Position numbers and translations under genes: made by a program. A stretch of 64,000 nucleotides of DNA from Silanimonas sp. Lineage in GTDB: Bacteria > Pseudomonadota > Gammaproteobacteria > Xanthomonadales > Xanthomonadaceae. Positions 35,244 through 46,385 of the stretch are shown in pieces (positions within the stretch are counted from its first letter, which is position 1; each line of letters starts with the position of its first letter). The DNA lies in the NCBI GenBank assembly GCA_018334015.1, contig JAGXTI010000020.1, positions 1 to 64,000 on the forward strand, written 5' to 3'. Under the pieces are notes generated by a model, which was given only the letters and a program-made list of their open reading frames with translations, was not told where the DNA came from and made no database searches.

Positions 35244-36668
35244 TCAGAGCAGAAGGCGGCGCAGGTCGCCGAGCGACTTCGCGAGGAAACTCGTGAATCG
35301 CGCGGCCTCGGCGCCGTCGATCACGCGGTGGTCGTAGCTCAGGGACAGCGGCAGCATCAGCCGCGGTGTGAACTCGCGACCGTTCCAGACCGGTTTCATG
35401 GCACTGCGGGAGACACCGAGGATCGCCACTTCCGGCGCGTTGATGATCGGCGTGAACGCGGTGCCGCCGATGCCGCCCAGCGAGCTGATCGAAAAGCAGC
35501 CGCCCTGCATGTCAGCGGGTGCCAGTTTCTTGTCGCGCGCCTTCCTGCTGATCTCGCCGAGTTCGCGGGCGAGGTCGAGCAGGCCTTTCTGGTCGCAGTC
35601 GCGGATCACCGGCACCACCAGGCCATCCGGCGTATCGACCGCGATGCCGATGTGGACGTAACGCTTCAGCACGAGCTGATCGCCGTCGAGCGAGGCGTTG
35701 AAGGTGGGGAAAGCCTTGAGGGCGGCGACCGCGGCCTTGATCAGAAACACGAGCGGTGTGAGCCGGGTGTCCTTGTTCTCCTCGCCCAGCTGCTTGCGGA
35801 AGGCCTCCATCTCGGTGATGTCGGCTTCGTCGAACTGGGTGACGTGCGGGATCATCGCCCAGTTGCGGGCGAGGTTCTGGCCCGAGATCTTCTGGATGCG
35901 CGAGAGCGGCTGCGTCTCGACCGGGCCGAACTTGGCGAAATCGAGCTTGGGCCAGGGCAGCAGGTTCAGGCCGCCGGCGGCGCTGGATGGTGCCGCGACC
36001 GGGCCGCCTTCGCTCATCGCCTTCTTGACGAAGGCCTGCACGTCTTCCTTGGCGATGCGTCCGCCGCGACGGCTGCCCCGCAGCTGCGCCAGATCGACGC
36101 CCAGTTCGCGGGCAAACACGCGCACCGCCGGCGAGGCGTAGGGCACGGCCCCCGGCAACAGGGCCTCGGCGGTGAAAGCAATCGGTGGTGAGCGCGGCGG
36201 CAGGGCCTCGGGATCGATGCCGGGCGCAGCGGCAAGCACCTCGGCGGCGGATCCGGCAGCCGTTGCCGCTGCGGGCGCAGCAAGCGGCGCGGTCACGGCG
36301 GCCGGGGCTGCAGGTGCAGGTGCAGGTGCAGGTGCAGGTGCAGGTGCAGGTGCAGGTGCAGGTGCGGTCGCCGGCGCCGGCGCAGCAGCAGCCACGGCGG
36401 CAGGCGCAGGCGGTTCAGCGCTGGCAGCTTCCGGCTCGATCAGGGCCACCACATGGCCCTCGCTCAGCACATCGCCAAGTTTGACCTTGAGTTCGCGGAT
36501 GGTGCCGGCGAACGGTGCCGGCACTTCCATCGTCGCCTTGTCGGACTCCAGCGTGACGAGGCCCTGGTCTTTCTTGACGCGGTCGCCAACGGCGACCAGC
36601 ACTTCGATGACGGGCACGTCGCTGCTGTTGCCAAGGTCGGGCACCTTGGCTTCGTGGATGAGGGCCAT
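35244..36668 (-). CDS. aceF: Dihydrolipoyllysine acetyltransferase (pyruvate dehydrogenase E2)
   Basis: 474 residues. One lipoyl domain (about 1-80, lipoyl Lys in LESDKATMEVP), a long Ala/Pro linker partly encoded by a hexanucleotide repeat, an E1/E3-binding domain (YASPAVRVFARELGVDL ... GRIAKEDVQAFV), a second flexible linker, and the catalytic domain ending in SYDHRVIDGAEAARF with the catalytic His and Asp. E. coli AceF has three lipoyl domains. ATG at 36668 is chosen (MALIHEAKVPDLG). The E1 gene aceE is not next to it and is not in the window. Confidence 0.95.
   Translation of the reverse strand: MALIHEAKVPDLGNSSDVPVIEVLVAVGDRVKKDQGLVTLESDKATMEVPAPFAGTIRELKVKLGDVLSEGHVVALIEPEAASAEPPAPAAVAAAAPAPATAPAPAPAPAPAPAPAPAPAAPAAVTAPLAAPAAATAAGSAAEVLAAAPGIDPEALPPRSPPIAFTAEALLPGAVPYASPAVRVFARELGVDLAQLRGSRRGGRIAKEDVQAFVKKAMSEGGPVAAPSSAAGGLNLLPWPKLDFAKFGPVETQPLSRIQKISGQNLARNWAMIPHVTQFDEADITEMEAFRKQLGEENKDTRLTPLVFLIKAAVAALKAFPTFNASLDGDQLVLKRYVHIGIAVDTPDGLVVPVIRDCDQKGLLDLARELGEISRKARDKKLAPADMQGGCFSISSLGGIGGTAFTPIINAPEVAILGVSRSAMKPVWNGREFTPRLMLPLSLSYDHRVIDGAEAARFTSFLAKSLGDLRRLLL
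36310..36363 (-). repeat. In-frame GCAGGT hexanucleotide array inside aceF
   Basis: Nine perfect units on the plus strand, encoding Pro-Ala repeats on the minus strand in the linker after the lipoyl domain. Gain or loss of units keeps the frame and would only change linker length. Confidence 0.95.
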
Positions 36669-36778
36669 GTCGCCTCCGTCGTGGCGCGTAACGATCCGCC
36701 ATTGTCGCCGGCCCCGGCGGGCGGCGCCATCCCGGGGCGCCGTGGCATCATCGCGCCCCACGTTCAAGATCCGCCGCC

Positions 36779-38335
36779 ATGGACCGTCTCTCGCGCCTGC
36801 CCCCCGCCCTGCTCGTGATGCTGCTCGCGGCCGTGCTGGTGCTGGCCTTCCAGGGCAGCCGCGCGCTCTGGGACCCGAGCGAGGGGCGTTTCGTCAACGT
36901 CTCGCTGCAGATGCTGGCGAGCGGTGACGTGATCAGCCTCTACCGCCACCCCGACCACCTGCATTTCACCAAACCGCCAGTGACCTACTGGGCGATGGCG
37001 GCCAGCATGGCCGTGTTCGGCTTGAACGAATGGGCGGTGCGCCTGCCCCATGCTCTGGCTTGGCTCGGTGTGGTCGCTCTGCTTTTGCGCATCGGCCGGC
37101 ATTTCTCGCCGCGCAAACCCTGGCTGGCGGGCCTGGTCTACGCCACCCTGCCCCTGCCCCTGCTGGCGGCCCATCTGGTCGGCACCGACAGCCTGCTGAC
37201 TTTCGCCACCACCCTGGCTTTCGCCTGCTACGTGATTGCCCGTTTCGAGAATCGGCCCCTGTTCGTGCTCGGGATGTGGGCCGCCTTTGGCCTCGCCTTC
37301 CTCACCAAGGGGCCGCCGGGATTGCTCGGTCTGGCCGGCATCCTCGCCCTGCACCTGCTGCACCGGGGTGGCCCGCGACTGTTCCCGCCCCTGGGCCTGG
37401 CTCTGTTCGCCGTGGTCGGCCTGAGCTGGTTCGTCGTCGTCTCGCTGCGCCACGAGGGCCTGTTTGCGCACTTCCTTGGCTATGAGGTGGTGGCCCGGGT
37501 GCTGACCGACACCCACGGCCGCAACGCGCAGTGGTGGGGCGGCTTCTATGTCTATGGCCTGAGCCTGCTGATCGGCACCCTGCCCTGGTGGCCCTGGGCT
37601 CTGGCGGCAGCGCGCCGAAGTGGCCTGCGCTGGCGCGAAGCCGCGCCAGAAACCCGCCTGCTGCTGCTCTGGCTGGGGATCGGTCTGGTGGTCTTCATGG
37701 TGGCGCAGTCGCGTCGACCGCTCTATATCCTGCCCCTGTTCACGCCGCTCGCCCTGCTCTTCGCCCGTGCCTTGCAAGACAGCAGTTTTAGCCCTTTGCG
37801 CAAGCTCATGCTCGGTCTGGCCGCTGCCTTCGTGATCGGCGTCAAGCTGCTCACCGCCAACGTGGTCGAGGTGGCGCGGCTCCTGCCCGCCGACCTCGCC
37901 GAGCGCTCACCCGCCGACAAGGACGACCGTCAGTGGTCGGCCGATCTGCGCGCCGTGCTGCCCTTCGAGCCGGCCGAACTGATCTTCGTCAACGACTCGG
38001 TGCGGTACGGACCGGCCCTGTATTTCGGCCTCGGTCTCACCATCGAGACCGTGGTGTTCGAGGGCGATCCGGCACCGCAGCCGATCTCCGATGCACCCTA
38101 CGACAACGAACTCGGCGAGGAACTGCGCGAACAGGATCACGCCAGGAGCGTGTTCGTGATGCGGCCCTGGGCGGCTGAGCGCTTCGCGGCGGAGGCTGCG
38201 GCGGCCGGCTGGCGGGCCGAGCGGCTGGGTCCGGTGCAGGACCGGGTGGCCTACCGCCTGCTCCCGGCGCGAGCCGGCGCGTCGGTAAACACGCCGGTCG
38301 CACCGGCCTCGGAAAGCCGGAGCAGCAAGGACTGA
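36779..38335 (+). CDS. GT39/ArnT-like membrane glycosyltransferase
   Basis: 518 residues, about a dozen membrane segments in the first 370, then a soluble C-terminal part. The first periplasmic loop has the family motif WDPSEGRFVNVSLQML (catalytic acidic residues) followed by HFTKPPVTYWAMA and WAVRLPHALAW, as in ArnT and PMT-like enzymes that use polyprenyl-phosphate sugars. The acceptor, lipid A or protein, is not evident. Its last 85 bp overlap the 3' end of the convergent glpQ-type gene. Confidence 0.85.
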   Translation: MDRLSRLPPALLVMLLAAVLVLAFQGSRALWDPSEGRFVNVSLQMLASGDVISLYRHPDHLHFTKPPVTYWAMAASMAVFGLNEWAVRLPHALAWLGVVALLLRIGRHFSPRKPWLAGLVYATLPLPLLAAHLVGTDSLLTFATTLAFACYVIARFENRPLFVLGMWAAFGLAFLTKGPPGLLGLAGILALHLLHRGGPRLFPPLGLALFAVVGLSWFVVVSLRHEGLFAHFLGYEVVARVLTDTHGRNAQWWGGFYVYGLSLLIGTLPWWPWALAAARRSGLRWREAAPETRLLLLWLGIGLVVFMVAQSRRPLYILPLFTPLALLFARALQDSSFSPLRKLMLGLAAAFVIGVKLLTANVVEVARLLPADLAERSPADKDDRQWSADLRAVLPFEPAELIFVNDSVRYGPALYFGLGLTIETVVFEGDPAPQPISDAPYDNELGEELREQDHARSVFVMRPWAAERFAAEAAAAGWRAERLGPVQDRVAYRLLPARAGASVNTPVAPASESRSSKD

Positions 38336-39456
38336 TCGTCGATCGGCCGCCCCTCGGCATCGAGCAGCAGGTTGGCCGGCTCGGGCCGCAGGGTGTAGGC
38401 ATGGACGACAAACCCGAGCGAGCGGGCGGTGGCCAGCCAAGGCGCCGGCTCACCGATCCGCGGGCGAGGGTCAGCGGCACCCGGGGCGGCGGGCGTGGCC
38501 TGCAGCAGGGCGGGGATCCAGGGCCCCAGGCCATCGATCGCCGGGCGCAGGGCGGCCAAGGCAGCAGGCGTCAGCAGTTCGGCGTAGCCGGTGGCGACAC
38601 CGAAGCCGGGCACGGCCTCGACCAGGGCCGCGCCGTAGATCGCGACCAGATCCTTGCCTTGGCGGGCGTTCCAGGCCAGATCGTAGGGCTGGCCGAAGCT
38701 GCCGCCGTAGGCCGCCGCCCGACCCGAGGTGTCGCCGGTCAGGAACACCAGCGGCAGATCGACCCCGGCTGCCGGCATCAGCTTGCGATGCAGGCGCAGC
38801 AGGTTCGCCAGCTCGAAGCTCTGGATGAACACCCGCGTTGGGTCGGTGAAGCCGGCGGCCTGCAGATCACGCAGCAGCAGGGCGCTGGTGTCGAGGCCGA
38901 TCGGACGGCCATCGAGGTGCCGACCCTCGTGCAGGAAGAAGGTCGGGTGCTTGGTTTCCGGGTAGACGCCGATCGGTCGGCCCAGCCGCCGGCCTTCGGA
39001 TTCGGCCAAGGCGATCACCTCGGCGAAGGTCGGAATGCCGAAGCGGTCGTTGTAGGCGACATTGCCGGGGCGCTCGCCGGGTCGGGTTTCGCGGGCGCGC
39101 AGGCGGCGCAGCTCGGCCAGGCTGAAGTCCTCGGTGAACCAGTCCTCGACCGCCACCCCGTCGATCACCTTGCGGGTCCTGCGCTCGGCGAACTCGGGAT
39201 GCTCGGCCACGTCGGTGCTCTTGGAGAGCGCGTTCTCGTGACGGGCCACCAGCACACCATCGCGGGTCGGCACCAGATCAGGCTCGATGAAATCGGCCCC
39301 TTGGGCGATCGCCAGCCGGTAGGCCTCGAGGGTGTGCTCGGGCCGCTCGGCCGAGGCTCCGCGATGGGCGATCACGAGAAAAGGCGGCGCGGCCAGCACG
39401 GGCATGGCGGCGAGCATAAGGCCGAGGGCGGCGAGGCGGAGCGGCGAAGGGTTCAT
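38251..39456 (-). CDS. glpQ: Glycerophosphodiester phosphodiesterase, periplasmic GlpQ type
   Basis: 401 residues with signal peptide (LAALGLMLAAMPVLAAPP). Catalytic barrel motifs: AHRGASAERPEHTLEAY (His, Glu), GADFIEPDLVPTRDGVLVARHE (Glu, Asp, His), PIGVYPETKHPTFF (Glu, Lys) and FIQSFELANL. It hydrolyses deacylated phospholipids to glycerol 3-phosphate and an alcohol. The start at 39456 gives the signal peptide directly; an upstream in-frame start would reach into the dinB promoter. The C terminus overlaps the GT39 gene tail to tail. Confidence 0.92.
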   Translation of the reverse strand: MNPSPLRLAALGLMLAAMPVLAAPPFLVIAHRGASAERPEHTLEAYRLAIAQGADFIEPDLVPTRDGVLVARHENALSKSTDVAEHPEFAERRTRKVIDGVAVEDWFTEDFSLAELRRLRARETRPGERPGNVAYNDRFGIPTFAEVIALAESEGRRLGRPIGVYPETKHPTFFLHEGRHLDGRPIGLDTSALLLRDLQAAGFTDPTRVFIQSFELANLLRLHRKLMPAAGVDLPLVFLTGDTSGRAAAYGGSFGQPYDLAWNARQGKDLVAIYGAALVEAVPGFGVATGYAELLTPAALAALRPAIDGLGPWIPALLQATPAAPGAADPRPRIGEPAPWLATARSLGFVVHAYTLRPEPANLLLDAEGRPIDDQSLLLRLSEAGATGVFTDAPARAGSRR

Positions 39457-39501
39457 CAGCAAAGTTTCCGGTGCCCGCATGTCGAGGGTGTGACCTCCGG
39501 C

Positions 39502-39507
39502 TATCCT
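39502..39507 (+). promoter_or_regulatory. Candidate -10 box giving a leaderless dinB transcript
   Basis: TATCCT ends six bases before the dinB ATG, so transcription from it would start at or next to the A of the start codon. The same geometry is seen before the DedA-PAP2 gene (57532-57537). Confidence 0.4.
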
Positions 39508-39513
39508 GCCCCC

Positions 39514-40578
39514 ATGCGCAAGATCGTGCACATCGACATGGACGCCTTCTACGCGTCGGTCGAGCAGCGCGACAACCCGGCACTGCGTGGCCGGCCGGTG
39601 GTGGTGGCCTGGAAAGGCCCGCGCTCGGTGGTCTGTGCGGCCAGCTACGAGGCACGCGCTTTCGGCGTGCGCTCAGCGATGCCGGCTTTGCGTGCCCTGC
39701 GGCTGTGTCCAAAGGCGGTGTTCGTGCCGCCCGATTTCGCCCGTTACAAGGCAGTCTCGATGCAGGTTCGGGCGATCTTCGAACGCCACACCGCACTCAT
39801 CGAGCCGCTCTCGCTCGACGAGGCCTACCTCGATGTCGGCAGCGATCTGCAGAACCTGGGCAGCGCCACCGCCGTGGCGCGGGCGATCCGCGCCAGCATC
39901 GTCGAGGAACTGGCACTCACCGCCTCGGCCGGGGTGGCCCCGAACAAGTTCGTTGCCAAGATCGCTTCCGAGCACCGCAAGCCCGACGGGCTGTTCGTCG
40001 TGCCGCCGCCGCGCGTGCTGTCTTTCCTCGCTCCGCTGCCGGTGGCGCGCCTGCCCGGCGTGGGCCAGGTGATGGCCGACCGTTTGGCCCGGCTCGCCAT
40101 CCACCGCGTGGGCGAGCTGCGCGCGGTGCCCACGCCGCTGCTGGTGCACCGTTTCGGGCGTTGGGGGCTGCGGCTCGCCGAACTCGCGCGCGGCATCGAC
40201 GAGGCTCCGGTGGTGCCGACGCGAACCCGGCAATCGCTCTCGGCCGAGGACACCTTCGCCGAGGATCATTACCTGGACGAGCTCGGCCCCAGCATCCGGC
40301 GGCTGGCCGAACGGGTCTGGGCGCAGGCCGAGCGCGAGATCCGCCGCCCACGCACGGTGCAGCTCAAGCTCAAGACCGCCCAGTTCCAGACCCTGACCCG
40401 CAGCATCAGCCCGGAGCAGCGGCCCGGCAGCGCCCAGGCGTTGGCCGAGATCGCCCTGGCGCTGCGCGAGCGGATCGATGCACCGCCCCGCACCCGCTAC
40501 CGGCTGGTCGGTGTCGGCCTTGCCCAGTTCGAGGAGGCCCAGACCGAACAACAACCGCCCTTGTTCGCAGCGCCCTAA
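39514..40578 (+). CDS. dinB: DNA polymerase IV (Y family)
   Basis: Translesion polymerase, 354 residues. Catalytic Asp in IVHIDMDAFYASVEQ and SLDEAYLDV (Asp-Glu), nucleotide contacts in YKAVSMQVR, the helix-hairpin-helix region ARLPGVGQVMADRLA, and the little-finger domain to about 340. The tail EQQPPLFAAP contains a beta-clamp binding motif (QxxLF type). No LexA box was recognised in the short gap to glpQ. It is divergent from glpQ by 57 bp. Confidence 0.95.
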   Translation: MRKIVHIDMDAFYASVEQRDNPALRGRPVVVAWKGPRSVVCAASYEARAFGVRSAMPALRALRLCPKAVFVPPDFARYKAVSMQVRAIFERHTALIEPLSLDEAYLDVGSDLQNLGSATAVARAIRASIVEELALTASAGVAPNKFVAKIASEHRKPDGLFVVPPPRVLSFLAPLPVARLPGVGQVMADRLARLAIHRVGELRAVPTPLLVHRFGRWGLRLAELARGIDEAPVVPTRTRQSLSAEDTFAEDHYLDELGPSIRRLAERVWAQAEREIRRPRTVQLKLKTAQFQTLTRSISPEQRPGSAQALAEIALALRERIDAPPRTRYRLVGVGLAQFEEAQTEQQPPLFAAP

Positions 40579-40634
40579 CGAACGGCGGCGACACCCCTGC
40601 TAGCGTTCTGCCGGCCTGTCCCGACCGAGCCGCC

Positions 40635-42620
<1,986 letters not shown>

Positions 42621-42628
42621 AGCCCCGG

Positions 42629-42656
42629 GGCCGGCCTGCCTCAGGGCTTGCCGGCC
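42629..42656. terminator. Possible hairpin between convergent S9 peptidase and ctaB
   Basis: GGCCGGC and GCCGGCC separated by 14 bases in the 36-bp gap. No T-run; a weak call. Confidence 0.35.
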
Positions 42657-43628
42657 TCAAGCCACCCGCTCGAACTGCAGACCACCGGTCGGTACCGCCG
42701 GTGGTTCCGGCAAGAGCCAGTGGTCCACCAGCAGAAAGGCGAACAGCATCATCAGGTAGACGATCGAGTAGTTGAACACCCGCATCGGGAACTGCGGGTC
42801 GGTGCTGCGGAACAGGCGCAGGGCGTAGCCCAGGAACACGCCGCCCAGCACCAGCGCGCCGCCCAAGTAGAACAAGCCGCTCATGCCGGCCGCAAAAGGC
42901 AACAGCGTGGCGGCCACCAGCAGCAGGGTGTAGAACAGGATCTGCCAGCGGGTGTACTCGACCCCGTGGGTCACCGGCAGCATCGGCACCATCGCCCGGG
43001 CGTAATCGTCGCGGCGGTAGATGGCCAGCGCCCAGAAATGCGGCGGCGTCCAGACGAAGATGATGAGCACCAATAGCAGGGCGTGGTCGTAGTGCAGCGG
43101 CGGGCCGAACAGGCCGGAAAAGCCGGTTCCGGCCGGCCAACCCATCACCGCCGCCCAGCCGAGCAGGGGCGGCGCGGCACCGGCCAGACCGCCGATCACG
43201 ATGTTCTGCGGCGTGGCGCGCTTCAGCCAGCCGGTGTAGACGATGGCGTAGCCGATCAACGAAGCGAAGGTCAGCACGGCGGTCAGCAGGTTCACGCCGA
43301 GGGCGAGCAGCAGCATCGAGGCCAGGCCCAAAGCCAACGCGAACACCAGCACCTGGCGGTGCGTGAGTGAGCCGGTCGGCAACGGCCGATGCGCGGTGCG
43401 TGCCATCAGGGCATCGATGCGCGAATCGAGCAGGTGGTTGATCGCCGCTGCCGAAGCCGCCGCCAACCAGATGCCGAGACTGCCCAGCAGCAGCGCCCGC
43501 CAGCCGGGCAGACCCGGCGTGGCGAGGAACATGCCGATCACCGCCGTGAAGACGATCAAGGCCACCACTCGCGGCTTCGTCAGCGCCCAGTACTGGGCGG
43601 CCACGGAACCCGCCATCGGCTTAAGCAT
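42657..43628 (-). CDS. ctaB: Protohaem IX farnesyltransferase (haem O synthase)
   Basis: UbiA-fold membrane enzyme with nine helices, 323 residues. Prenyl-diphosphate motifs are [21 protein letters not shown] (first Asp-rich, here N..D...D) and [15 protein letters not shown] (second). Converts haem B to haem O for oxidase assembly. The start overlaps the ctaA stop by eight bases; it is the last gene of the oxidase assembly operon. Confidence 0.95.
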   Translation of the reverse strand: MLKPMAGSVAAQYWALTKPRVVALIVFTAVIGMFLATPGLPGWRALLLGSLGIWLAAASAAAINHLLDSRIDALMARTAHRPLPTGSLTHRQVLVFALALGLASMLLLALGVNLLTAVLTFASLIGYAIVYTGWLKRATPQNIVIGGLAGAAPPLLGWAAVMGWPAGTGFSGLFGPPLHYDHALLLVLIIFVWTPPHFWALAIYRRDDYARAMVPMLPVTHGVEYTRWQILFYTLLLVAATLLPFAAGMSGLFYLGGALVLGGVFLGYALRLFRSTDPQFPMRVFNYSIVYLMMLFAFLLVDHWLLPEPPAVPTGGLQFERVA

Positions 43629-44751
43629 CCGGCGCGCGCAGGCGCACCAGCAGGGTGATCATGGCAAACAGCATGACCACGCCGACCATCAGGTGGGCGG
43701 TGGCCACCCACAGCGGCAGGCCCATCACCACGTTGGCGATGCCGAGCGCCAGCTGCACGACCAGCAGCAGCATCAGGGTGATGCCTCCAGCACGGAAGCC
43801 GGCCGTGGTGATCAGGCGGTAACCGAGGAAGAGGAAGTAGAGCGTGAGCACCACCGCGCCGATGCGGTGGGCCATCTGGATCGCGGCGCGGGCCGGGCCA
43901 TCGAGCACCCCACCTTCGAAATCGACGCCGATGCCACGCCAGAGCACGAAGCCCTCACGGAAGTCCATCTCCGGCCACCAACTGCCCTTGCACTTCGGGA
44001 AATCGAAACCGCAGGCGAGCGCGGCGTAGTTGGCGGCGATCCAGCCGCCCAGAGCGATCTGCACCAGCAACAGGCCCAGACCGATACCCAGGAGCACACG
44101 CATGCGCGGCGCCTCAGCATGCACGCGCACCGAGTTCGGTGTGGTCCACCAGGCCAGCACCAGCAGCAGCGCGAAAGTGCTGAGGCCACCCATCAGATGG
44201 CTCATCACCACCACCGGTTTGACCAGCCAGATCACCGTCCACATGCCGAGCAGCGACTGGAAGGTCACCAGCATCAGCAGCCCGGTGGCGAGTTTTGCCA
44301 CCGCATCGTCCCAGCGCAGCAGGCCGGTCATCCACACCAGCATGCCGACACTGGCCAAGGTGAGTGCCAGCACCGGATCCACATGCATGTAGACGAAGAT
44401 CGAAGCCACCACGAACGCCACGCCAAGGGCGATGGTGGGCAGGCCCTGCGGCTTGCGGCGCACCGCCAGCACGGCCAGCAGCAGCACCATCAGGCCAAGC
44501 GCACCGGCCATCAGGCGGTGCACCTGCTCGAGAATCGCCTTGTTGAGTTCAAAGGCGCGTTCGAATTGGACGTTGGCCCTGGCGATCTCGTAAGCCTCGT
44601 TGGGCCAGGTGATCTTGCCATAGCAGGTCGGCCAGTCCGGGCAACTGAGGCCGGCGTTGTTGAGCCGGGTGAAGCCGCCCAGGAAGATCACGCCGAAGGT
44701 CAGCAGCAGGGCCAGCCAGGCGATGCGGTGATAGTGCTTGGGAAGGCTCAT
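43621..44751 (-). CDS. ctaA: Haem A synthase (COX15/CtaA)
   Basis: 376 residues, eight membrane helices in two four-helix bundles. Haem-ligating His occur in [35 protein letters not shown] and [12 protein letters not shown] Cys pair lies in the first loop ([12 protein letters not shown]), as in many CtaA proteins. Oxidises haem O to haem A. It overlaps the upstream gene by four bases and ctaB by eight. Confidence 0.95.
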   Translation of the reverse strand: MSLPKHYHRIAWLALLLTFGVIFLGGFTRLNNAGLSCPDWPTCYGKITWPNEAYEIARANVQFERAFELNKAILEQVHRLMAGALGLMVLLLAVLAVRRKPQGLPTIALGVAFVVASIFVYMHVDPVLALTLASVGMLVWMTGLLRWDDAVAKLATGLLMLVTFQSLLGMWTVIWLVKPVVVMSHLMGGLSTFALLLVLAWWTTPNSVRVHAEAPRMRVLLGIGLGLLLVQIALGGWIAANYAALACGFDFPKCKGSWWPEMDFREGFVLWRGIGVDFEGGVLDGPARAAIQMAHRIGAVVLTLYFLFLGYRLITTAGFRAGGITLMLLLVVQLALGIANVVMGLPLWVATAHLMVGVVMLFAMITLLVRLRAPDA

Positions 44752-45302
44752 TCGGTCACCTTGAGCAGACGGCCGAGATCGCGGCGCAGGCCGGTCGGGT
44801 CGAAGCCCGGTTCGTAGCGCATCACCAGGAACCCGGAGGGGTCGATCAGGTGGACGGCGAGGCTACCGTCCACGTGCGCGGCCGGTAGCTTGGCACGCAA
44901 TGCCGGCGAGGGCTGCATCGGCAGCAGAGCGCGGAAGTTCGCGGCGCCCGAGGGCACCTCGCCGAACCAGAGCATCTGCAGTCGGTCGGCGTCGCGGCCT
45001 TCCGACATCCAGACCCGGTGCAAGTTGTCGATCAGGGCGAGGCAGGGGTCGCCGCAATCGGCCGGCGGCATCACCACCACCCGCCACAGCCGGCGTTGCG
45101 GCTCCCAGCCGAAGGCACGGCCGTCGGCGTGGCGCAGGCCGAGATCACCCAGCTCCACCGGCGGTTGCAGCAGTTCACCGGCATTGCGGGTGGCGGTCGG
45201 CTGCCAACCGCTGCGGATCAAATACAGGGCGAGGCCGAAGGAGGCGAAGAACATCACCGTCACCATGATCATGGTGATGCGGCTTTTCCAGACAGGGTTC
45301 AT
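44748..45302 (-). CDS. Membrane-anchored thioredoxin-fold protein of the oxidase assembly operon (SCO-like)
   Basis: 184 residues. One N-terminal membrane helix (about 9-31), then a soluble domain with a CxxxC pair in MPPADCGDPCLALIDNLHRV and the terminal half IDPSGFLVMRYEPGFDPTGLRRDLGRLL, which resembles the C terminus of SCO/thioredoxin-like proteins. The spacing of the Cys pair is as in SCO copper chaperones, but the conserved distal His of SCO is not obvious. Position between SURF1 and ctaA suggests CuA-site assembly or thiol reduction. Confidence 0.75.
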   Translation of the reverse strand: MNPVWKSRITMIMVTVMFFASFGLALYLIRSGWQPTATRNAGELLQPPVELGDLGLRHADGRAFGWEPQRRLWRVVVMPPADCGDPCLALIDNLHRVWMSEGRDADRLQMLWFGEVPSGAANFRALLPMQPSPALRAKLPAAHVDGSLAVHLIDPSGFLVMRYEPGFDPTGLRRDLGRLLKVTE

Positions 45303-46036
45303 GGGCGGCGACGGAACTGCAGGTAAAGGGACAGGAACAGGAGGCCGGCGGCAAAGCCGAACCATTGGAGGGCATAGCCGCGATGCTTCTCGGGAGGCAG
45401 GGTATTCGCAAGCAGGTCGAGATCGCGTTCGTAACCGAGCGGCAAGGCCGGATCGAGCCGTAGAACGAGGGTATCGAGCCGTGCCGGATCACCGGCAGGC
45501 ACTGGCGAGGCCGACGCCACCGCCGGCGGCTGCCAGGCCGCGGCCAGGCTCGTGGGAACCAGACGCAGGGCCAGCCAACCGCCGTCCGTGGCCGGCGAGA
45601 GCGCCGGGCCGATCGGCAGACCGGCCGCCGGCGGCGGCACCAGCAGGCCGCGCAGGAGCTGGGGCCCGGTGGGCGGTGCCGGTTCGGCGGGCAATTGGCG
45701 GTTGCCGGGCAGGACCCGCCAACCGATATCGACCCACAGTTTCCTCCCTTCGACGGTGCGGAAACCCCGGTAGACCTGAACACCGACGCGTGCGCCGCGA
45801 CGCTGGTTATCGAGGCGCAGCGGCGGCGCGTCGGTGAACTCGCCCTCCAGTTCGACCCAGGCCGGCGGGCGGGCCTCGGCCAGTGCCAGCGGCGTGATTC
45901 GCCGCTCGGCCAGCACTGCCGATGCCTCGGCAAGCTCGATCTCCTTGGCTTCGGCACGACCGATTTGCCAGAACCCGGCTCGGATAAAAAGCGCGCAGAA
46001 CGCCAGAGCCAAGGCCCAGAGCAGGAGACGTTTCAC
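45299..46036 (-). CDS. SURF1-family cytochrome oxidase assembly protein
   Basis: 245 residues with one membrane helix at each end (about 4-20 and 222-240). Family blocks: GFWQIGRAEAKE, VYRGFRTVEGRKLWVDIGWRV-type segment (GRKLWVDIGWRVLPGN), and HRGYALQWFGFAAGLLFL at the C terminus. Bacterial Surf1 helps insert haem a into subunit I. The start is GTG at 46036 with GGAG six bases upstream. The stop overlaps the next gene (ATGA). Confidence 0.9.
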   Translation of the reverse strand: MKRLLLWALALAFCALFIRAGFWQIGRAEAKEIELAEASAVLAERRITPLALAEARPPAWVELEGEFTDAPPLRLDNQRRGARVGVQVYRGFRTVEGRKLWVDIGWRVLPGNRQLPAEPAPPTGPQLLRGLLVPPPAAGLPIGPALSPATDGGWLALRLVPTSLAAAWQPPAVASASPVPAGDPARLDTLVLRLDPALPLGYERDLDLLANTLPPEKHRGYALQWFGFAAGLLFLSLYLQFRRRP

Positions 46037-46093
46037 CCGCCACTCCGGTGCGCGGCGGATAATGCCGGTCTCTCGACTGAATCGGGTGCCACC

Positions 46094-46300
46094 GTGGAAA
46101 AGCTGCTGGTCATTGTTTTTCTTGCCGTGATCTTTTGGAACCTGTTCGCCGCGCTGTACCACATGGTGTCCAAGCACGAATCGGACGGCCGCATGGTGCG
46201 GGCGCTGTCCTGGCGCATCGGCCTTTCGATCGGCCTGCTGGTGCTGCTCTCGGCCGGCCACTGGCTCGGGTTCTGGACCTTCCGCGCCCTGGGCGGCTGA
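46094..46300 (+). CDS. Twin-transmembrane protein, DUF2909
   Basis: 68 residues, GTG start at 46094. Two membrane helices (LLVIVFLAVIFWNLFAALY and IGLSIGLLVLLSAGHWLGFW) joined by a short basic loop (KHESDGRMVRALSWR). It matches DUF2909, a short protein found beside cytochrome oxidase genes in gammaproteobacteria and of unknown function. It is the only rightward gene in the locus, divergent from SURF1 with a 57-bp gap. Confidence 0.85.
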   Translation: MEKLLVIVFLAVIFWNLFAALYHMVSKHESDGRMVRALSWRIGLSIGLLVLLSAGHWLGFWTFRALGG

Positions 46301-46329
46301 GGCGCCGCAGGACCCACCGGATGCAACAA

Positions 46330-46347
46330 GGCCGGCGCGAGCCGGCC
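46330..46347. terminator. Hairpin between DUF2909 gene and ctaE
   Basis: GGCCGGC/GCCGGCC with loop GCGA in the convergent gap, flanked by AA upstream and TT downstream. Likely serves both directions. Confidence 0.55.
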
Positions 46348-46385
46348 CTTGCGTTCCCTCGCGTCGGCAAGCCGTTCGGTACGCG

